Source: an uncultured Finegoldia sp.
GTDB lineage: Bacteria > Bacillota > Clostridia > Tissierellales > Peptoniphilaceae
Direction of reading: 5' to 3'
Length of the DNA: 13,607 bases
Assembly (NCBI RefSeq): GCF_947252345.1
Contig: NZ_CAMXVC010000039.1
Location: 1 to 13,607, forward strand
The notes under the pieces: model-generated
What the model saw: the letters and a program-made list of their open reading frames with translations, nothing else
What the model was told of the DNA's origin: nothing
Databases searched by the model: none
Part shown: in pieces, positions 1 to 6,160 of the stretch
Layout: every line of letters begins with the position of its first letter
Numbering within the stretch: the stretch's first letter is position 1
Made by a program: the position numbers and the translations under genes

Positions 1-12
1 ATTAGAATAACG

Positions 13-46
13 GTCTCGTGGGCTCGGAGATGTGTATAAGAGACAG
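13..46 (+). other. Illumina Nextera read-2 transposase adapter (artefact)
   Basis: Bases 13-46 match the 34-nt Nextera read-2 adapter, beginning GTCTCGTGGGCTCGG and ending in the 19-bp Tn5 mosaic end AGATGTGTATAAGAGACAG at 28-46. The local G+C is far above that of the rest of the window. Bases 3-12 would fit a 10-nt i7 index and bases 1-2 (AT) the tail of the P7 primer, which is an inference. Biological sequence therefore starts at about 47. This is untrimmed library sequence at a contig end, not a transposon. Confidence 0.98.
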
Positions 47-792
47 GTATTGAATTTTTCAAGATATTTATGACCATTAGAAATTCTTTTGTTTAATTCA
101 TTTTGCTTGTTATATATAATTTCAAAACTATTTAATCTTTTTGAGTCAGATTCTAAGTTGGCATATATTTCTGATAAATTATCTAGTTTAATTTTAAAAT
201 AATCTAAGTAATCGTATTTCTTTAAGTCAGTTTCTTTTTCAGAAATAATTTTTTTTACAAAATTCATTTCTGAATTAAGAGCTCTGACCTCCTTTGAAAC
301 ATTTCTTGAAGCATTATCTAAAATATCTACATTTACAAGCTTTCCGATAGCATTTGCTTTTGAAGAATCAGATTCACTTAGTAAAAAAGAATTTTCCAAT
401 TGTGATGATATCAAGATATTGTATTTATCATTAATAATATTTACTTTTTTGAATAAAAAAATATCTTCGATTTCTTTAGGGATTTCTTTGCCGAAATTTA
501 CATATTCCTCGTAATTATTTGTCTGAACATAGTAGTAATTTTTGGAGCCATATCTTCCACGAGTTATATAATAACCATTATTAAAAATGATTTTTACTTC
601 TACTTTTTTATAACCTTTTCGTATTAATAAATCGGTTGTATAGTCATTAAAAAGAACCCAAGATATAGCACGAATTACAGCTGTTTTCCCGCTATCCGAA
701 GAACCGGTAATTAAATTTACATTTTTTGAGAATGTAAAATGACTATCTTGATATGATTGAAAATTCACCAAATATATATCTGATATATACAT
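47..792 (-). CDS. SbcC/Rad50-like AAA ATPase, N-terminal part only
   Basis: The frame starts with ATG at 792-790, sharing one base with the stop codon of the upstream phosphoesterase gene (TAATG), and stays open to the adapter, giving about 248 genuine residues. The start MYISDIYLVNFQSY resembles the SMC/Rad50 N-terminal strand. A Walker A motif GSSDSGKT lies at residues 30-37, followed by IRAISWVLFN and, near residue 130, SSQLENSFLLSES, a plausible Q-loop region. From about residue 165 the sequence is rich in Lys, Glu, Leu and Asn, like the start of a coiled coil. Family knowledge: such ATPases pair with an Mre11/SbcD nuclease to process DNA ends. The SDSGKT form, unlike the NGxGKS usual in SbcC, recalls phage-type relatives; that subfamily placement is from memory. 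The Walker B half is missing because the contig ends here. Confidence 0.8.
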
Positions 793-1742
793 TACTCTAA
801 TCTCCTTATAGCCTCGTCAATTATTTCTTTTTTTATCTTTAAATTTTTCCCGATTGACTTCAAATTTGAATTCAAGTTAATTAATGAATTATTTGACAGT
901 GTTTTAAAATTTTCTTTGATTTCCATTAAGCTTTTTCCTTTTACTGAATAAGGGTCAAGATTTTTTTCGATAAAAATATCTTTGCCATCTTTAGCACTAG
1001 TTAAAAAAATATCTTTTATTTCAATGTTGTCCTTCGTCAATTCGATAATGAGTACCTTTGGCTTTAGTTTTTTCTCACTTTCAGTATTTGTCATTCTAGC
1101 AATACTTCCTGGATTCGAAAAATATTTTCCGTTTACTTTTACTGTTTTAAATCCAGTATGATAGTGACCACTTAAAACAATATCACAATCAGTATCCATT
1201 ATCTGATCTATCAATGTATATTCAATTTGATCGATAAATTTTTTGTATAATAAGAAACTATGAATCATTAAAATATGATAGTCAACATTTTTATCTCTAG
1301 CAGGTTTATAATGTGATTTATCAGAAGAATCTATATCATGACAATATGGCTCTCCTGAAATTTGAACAGTAATTCCATCTTTTTGTATAAACACAGGCTT
1401 ATCTTTTTGTATTAACTCCAATATATCTAAGGAATCAAAAAGGCCAATCATAGCTCTTTCAACAGAGTTTTGATTATAACCATATATATCATGGTTGCCA
1501 CTTATTATATAAATTTTTTTGGGAAATGTTTGTAATAGTTTACCAAATTTTGATGCAGTTTTAATATCAACATCTGCTTTGTCAAATAAATCTCCACCAT
1601 GTAAAATAGCATCTACATTTTCATTTATAGATATGTTTTTGATTTCTTCGATTTTATCATAAATTGATTGCTCATAATTATCTATTCTCGATTTAGGGTT
1701 TCGAGATTTTATATGCGTATCGGTAAAAAATAGTAACTTCAT
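792..1742 (-). CDS. SbcD/Mre11-like metallophosphoesterase
   Basis: A calcineurin-like phosphoesterase of 316 residues if started at ATG 1742. The metal-binding motifs appear in order: D8-x-H10 (FTDTH), GGDLFD at 49-54, GNHD at 82-85, a His in MIHSF near 161 and GHYHTG near 192. In SbcD/Mre11 these bind two Mn ions for nuclease activity. The next gene overlaps it by one base and encodes an SbcC/Rad50-like ATPase, which strongly suggests a two-subunit nuclease. It is shorter than E. coli SbcD (about 400 residues), so the capping and C-terminal region is reduced. Start choice: a TTG at 1760 adds MPVICI and has AAGG five bases upstream, but that TTG and its Shine-Dalgarno lie inside a hairpin, while family homology begins at MKLLFFTDTH. 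The ATG itself has no clear ribosome binding site, so the start stays uncertain. Confidence 0.85.
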   Translation of the reverse strand: MKLLFFTDTHIKSRNPKSRIDNYEQSIYDKIEEIKNISINENVDAILHGGDLFDKADVDIKTASKFGKLLQTFPKKIYIISGNHDIYGYNQNSVERAMIGLFDSLDILELIQKDKPVFIQKDGITVQISGEPYCHDIDSSDKSHYKPARDKNVDYHILMIHSFLLYKKFIDQIEYTLIDQIMDTDCDIVLSGHYHTGFKTVKVNGKYFSNPGSIARMTNTESEKKLKPKVLIIELTKDNIEIKDIFLTSAKDGKDIFIEKNLDPYSVKGKSLMEIKENFKTLSNNSLINLNSNLKSIGKNLKIKKEIIDEAIRRLE

Positions 1743-1754
1743 AATACAAATAAC

Positions 1755-1773
1755 GGGCAAGTTAACCTTGCCC
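1755..1773 (-). terminator. Hairpin after recA, weak terminator or attenuator
   Basis: A perfect 7-bp inverted repeat, GGGCAAG at 1755-1761 and CTTGCCC at 1767-1773, has a 5-nt loop and begins on the last base of the recA stop codon. On the transcribed strand it is followed by GTTATTTGTATT, a poor U-tract, so termination would be partial. It also covers the alternative TTG start (1760) of the phosphoesterase gene and the AAGG before it, so it could instead affect translation. Confidence 0.45.
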
Positions 1774-2846
1774 TAATCTAATTCTTCCTCACTTGTTTGC
1801 TCATTTTTTTCTTCGTTATTAGCTTCAACTAAATCGTTGTTATTTGTTTTGAAACCGTAATAATCATAAGTTTTGTCGATGATTTCTTGTAAAATTTGTG
1901 GATTTTCTTCTAGGAATACTTTTGAATTTTCTCTACCTTGTCCAAGTTTTTCATCGTTATAGCTATACCATGCACCGGCTTTTTTAATAACATTACAATC
2001 AGTAGCTAAGTCCAATATTGTTCCTATCTTAGAAATTCCTTCTCCATACATTATATCAAATTCAACTTGTTTAAATGGCGGAGCCACCTTGTTTTTGACT
2101 ATTTTTACTTTAGTACGGTTACCAATAATATCGTCGCCTTTTCTGATAGCTTCTCCTCTTCTAATTTCAATTCTGACAGATGAATAAAATTTTAAAGCTC
2201 TACCTCCGGTTGTTACTTCGGGGTTACCGAACATTATTCCAACCTTTTCTCTAAGTTGGTTAATAAAAATAACAGTACAATTGCTTTTAGAAATAACGCC
2301 TGTCAATTTTCGCAAAGCTTGACTCATCAATCTAGCTTGTAAACCAACATGACTATCTCCCATATTTCCTTCTATTTCAGCTCTAGGAACAAGAGCTGCT
2401 ACAGAGTCAATTATTATTATATCAACTGCAGAACTTCTAACTAATGAATCGCATATACCTAAAGCTTGTTCTCCTGTATCCGGTTGTGAAATTATGAGAT
2501 TGTCTGTATCTACGCCTAAATTTCGAGCATAAATTGCATCTAAAGCATGCTCAGCATCAATAAACGCGGCAGTTCCTCCCATTTTTTGTGCTTCAGCAAC
2601 AACATGTAGAGCAAGAGTAGTTTTACCTGAGGATTCAGGGCCATAAATTTCTATTACTCTACCCCTTGGCAATCCACCTATACCCAAAGCGACATCTAAA
2701 TTTATAGCTCCAGTAGGAATAGCCTCAATATCTTTTTGAACTTGATCTCCAAGTTTCATGATGGAGCCTTTACCAAATTGTTTTTCAATACTTGCAAATG
2801 CTTCTTTTAATGCTTGTTCTTTTTCTGTGCCATTGGAAAAATCCAT
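1773..2846 (-). CDS. recA: Recombinase RecA
   Basis: RecA is the DNA-dependent ATPase that forms filaments on single-stranded DNA, carries out strand exchange and stimulates LexA self-cleavage. From ATG 2846 the protein has 357 residues, normal for the family. It shows the Walker A GPESSGKTT at 69-77, the VIEIYGPESSGKT and Walker B IIIIDSVAAL cores, the NQLREKVGIMFGNPEVTTGGRALKF stretch leading into DNA-binding loop L2, and an acidic C-terminal tail ending EEELD. Start choice: an in-frame TTG at 2858 would add four residues, but it overlaps the strong Shine-Dalgarno GGAGGG (2856-2851) that sits correctly before ATG 2846. It has its own promoter and SOS box immediately upstream. No recX follows; instead SbcD- and SbcC-like genes lie downstream on the same strand. 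Confidence 0.98.
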   Translation of the reverse strand: MDFSNGTEKEQALKEAFASIEKQFGKGSIMKLGDQVQKDIEAIPTGAINLDVALGIGGLPRGRVIEIYGPESSGKTTLALHVVAEAQKMGGTAAFIDAEHALDAIYARNLGVDTDNLIISQPDTGEQALGICDSLVRSSAVDIIIIDSVAALVPRAEIEGNMGDSHVGLQARLMSQALRKLTGVISKSNCTVIFINQLREKVGIMFGNPEVTTGGRALKFYSSVRIEIRRGEAIRKGDDIIGNRTKVKIVKNKVAPPFKQVEFDIMYGEGISKIGTILDLATDCNVIKKAGAWYSYNDEKLGQGRENSKVFLEENPQILQEIIDKTYDYYGFKTNNNDLVEANNEEKNEQTSEEELD

Positions 2847-2871
2847 ATTACCCTCCAATTTTTAATAAACA

Positions 2872-2883
2872 GAACATAAGTTC
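2872..2883 (-). promoter_or_regulatory. LexA (SOS) box in front of recA
   Basis: On the transcribed strand the sequence is GAACTTATGTTC, a perfect GAAC-N4-GTTC dyad. This is the core of the Gram-positive LexA/DinR operator, consensus CGAAC-N4-GTTCG. It lies 8 bp downstream of the -10 hexamer, about +2 to +13 relative to the expected transcription start, where a bound repressor would block RNA polymerase. Its position before recA makes SOS control very likely. Confidence 0.88.
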
Positions 2884-2891
2884 CTGTAATC

Positions 2892-2900
2892 ATTATATCA
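2892..2900 (-). promoter_or_regulatory. Extended -10 promoter of recA
   Basis: The transcribed strand reads TGATATAAT, a TGn extension plus a consensus TATAAT at 2897-2892. With a 17-bp spacer the -35 position reads TTTAAG, a weak match, which is typical for extended -10 promoters. It begins 15 nt past the pgsA stop codon, about 45 nt before the recA ATG, and directly precedes the SOS box. Confidence 0.75.
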
Positions 2901-2915
2901 TAAAATTTCTAAAAC

Positions 2916-3452
2916 TTAAATATTTTTTAGGTCTAAAACATTTTTATTTTTATAAATATAGTCAACTAAACTTATAATAGTAAGTACAATAGAAATATAG
3001 TACAAATAAATATCAATAGGTAAACCAATTAAATCATTTATATTTACTAAAATTAAAACTATGGATATAAATTGAGTCATTGTTTTTGATTTACCCCATA
3101 AGCTTGCCGCTAAAGTTACTCCATTAGAAGCTGCTAAAATTCGGAATCCACTTATAGTAAGCTCTCTTAGAACCACTATTACGACACTCCAAGCAGGGAT
3201 TATATCTAATTGAATCAATACAATCAAAGCACTACAACTTAACATTTTATCAGCTAAAGGGTCCATAAATTTGCCAAATGTTGTTACTAGATTTTTTCTT
3301 CTTGCTAGTTGTCCATCTATAAAATCGGTAATCGCAGATATAATAAATATAGCAGCTGGAATGTAATTTTCAGTTTTAAAAATCAGTAAAGATATGACAA
3401 AAAAAGGTATCAATATTATTCTTAAAGTTGTAAATTTATTTGCAATATTCAT
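2916..3452 (-). CDS. pgsA: CDP-diacylglycerol--glycerol-3-phosphate 3-phosphatidyltransferase
   Basis: PgsA makes phosphatidylglycerol phosphate from CDP-diacylglycerol and glycerol-3-phosphate in the membrane. From ATG 3452 the protein has 178 residues. It carries the full CDP-alcohol phosphotransferase signature D-x2-DG-x2-AR-x8-G-x3-D-x3-D, with D43, D46, G47, A50, R51, G60, D64 and D68, and several hydrophobic membrane segments, including one before the signature and one near residues 140-165. The N-terminus MNIANKFTTLRIILIPFF is typical for PgsA. Start choice: an upstream GTG at 3461 lies inside ftsK and only two bases from the weak GAAAG, so the ATG one base after the ftsK stop is preferred. 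Other CDP-alcohol transferases are possible, but the neighbours ftsK and recA match the usual pgsA location in Firmicutes. Confidence 0.93.
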   Translation of the reverse strand: MNIANKFTTLRIILIPFFVISLLIFKTENYIPAAIFIISAITDFIDGQLARRKNLVTTFGKFMDPLADKMLSCSALIVLIQLDIIPAWSVVIVVLRELTISGFRILAASNGVTLAASLWGKSKTMTQFISIVLILVNINDLIGLPIDIYLYYISIVLTIISLVDYIYKNKNVLDLKNI

Positions 3453-3453
3453 T

Positions 3454-5676
3454 TTAATCACGTCTTTCTAAATAATTTTTTGAAATTAAAATTTTTCTTG
3501 GCTTACTTCCTTCACTTGCACCAATAATTCCCTTTTCTTCCATTTGATCGATAATTCTGCCAGCTCTTGCGTATCCAACTTTTAATTTTCTTTGCAATAA
3601 GGAAATAGAAGCAGAGTTTTCGTTTAAAATAATTTCAACCGCATCATTGAATAAGATATCTGTATCGTCATCATTAACATCCAATGGCTCTGATTTATCA
3701 ATATCTTCAATAATATCTTCTTTGTATTTACTTTCGTTTTTTTCAATTAAGAATTTAACGACTTTATCAACTTCTTCATCTGAAATAAATGCTCCCTGAA
3801 CTCTGCATGGTTTAGCCATTGAAGATGGGAAGAATAACATATCACCTCTACCTATTAGTTTTTCTGCTCCAGATTGATCTAATATTGTTCTAGAATCAAT
3901 TTGACTGCTTACTGCAAACGAAATTCTTGATGGAACATTAGCTTTTATTGTTCCAGTAATTACATCAACTGTAGGTCGTTGTGTGGCAATTATCAAATGA
4001 ATACCACAAGCTCTAGCCATTTGCGCTAATCTACAAATGGAATCTTCGACATTATTTGCAGATACCATCATTAAATCGCTTAACTCATCAATAATAATTA
4101 CAATATATGGTAATTTTTCTAATTCATTTTCTCTATTCTTTTTATTATAAGTCTTAATATCTCTAACATGGTTTTCTGAGAAAATTTGATATCTTCTTTC
4201 CATTTCTCTAACAGCCCAATTCAAAGCAGCACTAGCTTTTTTAGGGTCTGTAACAACAGGTATCGCTAAATGAGGAATGTTATTATAGATGCTTAATTCC
4301 ACAACTTTTGGATCTATTAAAATCAATTTAACATCATTTGGATTTGATTTAAATAAAATACTCATTATTATAGTATTTATACAAACAGACTTACCACTTC
4401 CTGTTGCTCCCGCTATCAGCAAGTGGGGCATTTTATCAATTGAAGTTACAATACATTTTCCAGAAATATCTTTTCCAAGAGCAATTGGCATTAGGGATTT
4501 TTCTTTTACAAAATTTTCAGAAATTAATATATCTTTAAGCATAACAGAGTTCTTAATATCATTTTCAACTTCAATACCAACAACTGATTTACCGGGTATT
4601 GGAGCTTGAATCCTTATTCCACTAGTTGCTAGTGAAAGCGATAAATCATCAGCCAAATTAACTATACGAGATACTTTAACTCCTGCTTTTGGCTGCAATT
4701 CATAGCAGGTTATTGTTGGACCTCGGTCTATCTGCACAACATTAGCATCAATTGAAAAGTTTCTCAGAGTATCTTCTATCATCTTAGCTTTTTCTAAAAA
4801 TGAATCATTGTTTTCTTCTATAAATTCTGAATTTTTAAGTAATTCCAAAGGTGGAAATACGTAGTTACTTTGATTTCCCTTAACACTAAAATCAATAACT
4901 GATAATTGTTCACCAGAATCAATTGAGTTTGACTTGTAATCATTTAATTTTGGAGTCGCTTTTTTTAGTTCATCTGTTTTTCCTTGTTGAAAATTAGGAC
5001 TATTTATGACAGAAGATGAATCTTTAGTTTTATTATTACTAATCTTATTATTATCTAAAATATTAGTACTTTTCTTGTATTCTTTATTCCTGTTTTTAAT
5101 TTTATTTATTAATTTTGAAAAATTTATTTTTGTAAACGAAAAAAATCTTGCAAATAAATCCTTTATAGTAATATCCAAAATCTCAGCAATAAATAGTAAA
5201 AACATCAGGAATAAAACAACATATAAACCTATAAATCCGATTGCACTATCAAGCAAACTAGCTATTATTGCCCCAATAACACCTATACCTTGGTATGAGT
5301 TCGCAAGATTAATGTTAATATTAATTCTTTGCCTTATAGTAATGTTAGGATAAAGTGATATGTTGACAATGCTCATTACTAAAAACGTGCTTATGAGAAG
5401 AGTGTAACAGATTTTTTTTAGTTTTTTTCCTTTGTTTTTTTCTATCATTGTCGACATAATATATATTATTCCAATTAAAATCAACAAGTACGAAAAAATG
5501 CCAAAAGTATTGAAATAAATATTTTTTACTATAATACCGAGAATACCTGATCTACTACTAGCCATAAATATCAGTGATAAAATTAGTGCTAATACAATGA
5601 TAAATTTTTTTGAAGATATTATATCATTTTGTTTGTTCGTTTTTTTTCTAGGTCTCTTCGATGTTTTATTTGTCAT
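3454..5676 (-). CDS. ftsK: DNA translocase FtsK/SpoIIIE
   Basis: This septal DNA pump moves chromosome ends out of the closing division septum. The 740-residue protein has a basic N-terminus (KRPRKKTNK), about four membrane segments within residues 25-165, and an Asn/Lys/Ser-rich linker to about residue 280. The motor domain follows with Walker A GATGSGKS near 422-430, Walker B IVIIIDELSDLMM and the ATQRP motif. A C-terminal winged-helix gamma domain (LLQRKLKVGYARAGRIIDQMEEKGIIG, about 691-717) in this family reads KOPS/SRS-type sequences. The length fits the SpoIIIE/SftA-FtsK class of Firmicutes rather than the longer E. coli FtsK. ATG 5676 lies two bases after the dut stop, so translation is probably coupled; the AGG about nine bases upstream is a weak ribosome binding site. 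Whether the cell sporulates cannot be told from this gene. Confidence 0.96.
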   Translation of the reverse strand: MTNKTSKRPRKKTNKQNDIISSKKFIIVLALILSLIFMASSRSGILGIIVKNIYFNTFGIFSYLLILIGIIYIMSTMIEKNKGKKLKKICYTLLISTFLVMSIVNISLYPNITIRQRINININLANSYQGIGVIGAIIASLLDSAIGFIGLYVVLFLMFLLFIAEILDITIKDLFARFFSFTKINFSKLINKIKNRNKEYKKSTNILDNNKISNNKTKDSSSVINSPNFQQGKTDELKKATPKLNDYKSNSIDSGEQLSVIDFSVKGNQSNYVFPPLELLKNSEFIEENNDSFLEKAKMIEDTLRNFSIDANVVQIDRGPTITCYELQPKAGVKVSRIVNLADDLSLSLATSGIRIQAPIPGKSVVGIEVENDIKNSVMLKDILISENFVKEKSLMPIALGKDISGKCIVTSIDKMPHLLIAGATGSGKSVCINTIIMSILFKSNPNDVKLILIDPKVVELSIYNNIPHLAIPVVTDPKKASAALNWAVREMERRYQIFSENHVRDIKTYNKKNRENELEKLPYIVIIIDELSDLMMVSANNVEDSICRLAQMARACGIHLIIATQRPTVDVITGTIKANVPSRISFAVSSQIDSRTILDQSGAEKLIGRGDMLFFPSSMAKPCRVQGAFISDEEVDKVVKFLIEKNESKYKEDIIEDIDKSEPLDVNDDDTDILFNDAVEIILNENSASISLLQRKLKVGYARAGRIIDQMEEKGIIGASEGSKPRKILISKNYLERRD

Positions 5677-5678
5677 AA

Positions 5679-6110
5679 TTAATAACCTGTATGTCCAAAT
5701 CCGCCATCATTTCTATCGGTTTCATCTAAAACTTCAACTTCGTCAAAAGAGATTTTTTCATATTTTTGCAATACCATTTGGCAAATTCTATCACCTGAAG
5801 AGATTTTATATTCTTTATTTGATAAATTTACTATCGGGATTTGCAATTCTCCCCTATAATCACTATCGATTGTACCGACACAATTTATTAAAGTTATACC
5901 ATGTTTTATACTAAGACCGCTTCTTGGACGAATTTGTACTTCGTATCCTTCAGGTATCGCAATGAAAAGTCCAGTCGGAATTAATTGCCTTTCTAAAGGT
6001 TTCAAAATTATATCTTTATCTATAAAAGCCCTTAAATCCATTCCACTAGAGCCAATAGTGGAGTAATTTGGTAGCGGGTTATTAGATTTATTAATAATTT
6101 TAATTTTCAT
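5679..6110 (-). CDS. dut: dUTP diphosphatase (trimeric dUTPase)
   Basis: Dut hydrolyses dUTP to dUMP and pyrophosphate, keeping uracil out of DNA and supplying thymidylate synthesis. All five motifs of the trimeric family are present in 143 residues: motif 1 GMDLRA at 23-28, motif 2 RPRSGLS at 61-67, motif 3 GTIDSDYRGEL at 79-89 with the catalytic Asp82, motif 4 GDRICQM at 106-112, and the mobile C-terminal motif 5 RNDGGFGHTG at 133-142. Motif 5 differs slightly from the usual RGxGGFGSTG: Asn-Asp follows the Arg, and His replaces Ser. ATG 6110 has AGAGG (6120-6116) five bases upstream. It lies 33 nt after pnp, behind a perfect palindrome, and two bases before ftsK, so it probably leads a dut-ftsK-pgsA unit or receives read-through from pnp. 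Confidence 0.97.
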   Translation of the reverse strand: MKIKIINKSNNPLPNYSTIGSSGMDLRAFIDKDIILKPLERQLIPTGLFIAIPEGYEVQIRPRSGLSIKHGITLINCVGTIDSDYRGELQIPIVNLSNKEYKISSGDRICQMVLQKYEKISFDEVEVLDETDRNDGGFGHTGY

Positions 6111-6124
6111 AATTTCCTCTTTCT

Positions 6125-6160
6125 AAAACAAAGTTGAGTAAATTTACTCAACTTTGTTTT
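6125..6160 (-). terminator. Perfect 36-bp palindrome at the end of pnp
   Basis: AAAACAAAGTTGAGTAAA at 6125-6142 is followed directly by its exact reverse complement at 6143-6160. On the transcribed strand it can fold as GTTGAGT-AAATTT-ACTCAAC followed by TTTGTTTT, the form of an intrinsic terminator with a U-rich tail. The stem contains the last five pnp codons and its stop. The symmetric A- and T-tracts would give a U-tail on either strand, but no gene converges from the other side. Because dut starts only 15 nt later, it may be a partial terminator or attenuator. Confidence 0.75.

Noticed and set aside
28..46. Tn5/IS50 mosaic end as evidence of a real transposon
   Set aside because: It is embedded in the full Nextera adapter at the contig end, so it is library sequence.
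2792..2977. Plus-strand ORF of 61 residues across the recA promoter
   Set aside because: It overlaps the recA start, promoter and SOS box, has low-complexity Phe/Leu/Tyr composition, and shows no family motif.
4289..4609. Plus-strand ORF of 106 residues inside ftsK
   Set aside because: It is antisense to the conserved motor domain of FtsK and carries no recognisable motif; the same reasoning removes all other plus-strand ORFs in the window.
5597..5914. Plus-strand ORF of 105 residues across the ftsK-dut junction
   Set aside because: Its hydrophobic composition is the mirror of A+T-rich coding sequence of two clear minus-strand genes.
6125..6160. Palindrome as a phage attachment site or repressor operator
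   Set aside because: There is no integrase, direct repeat or nearby promoter; the U-tract and position at the end of pnp fit a terminator better.
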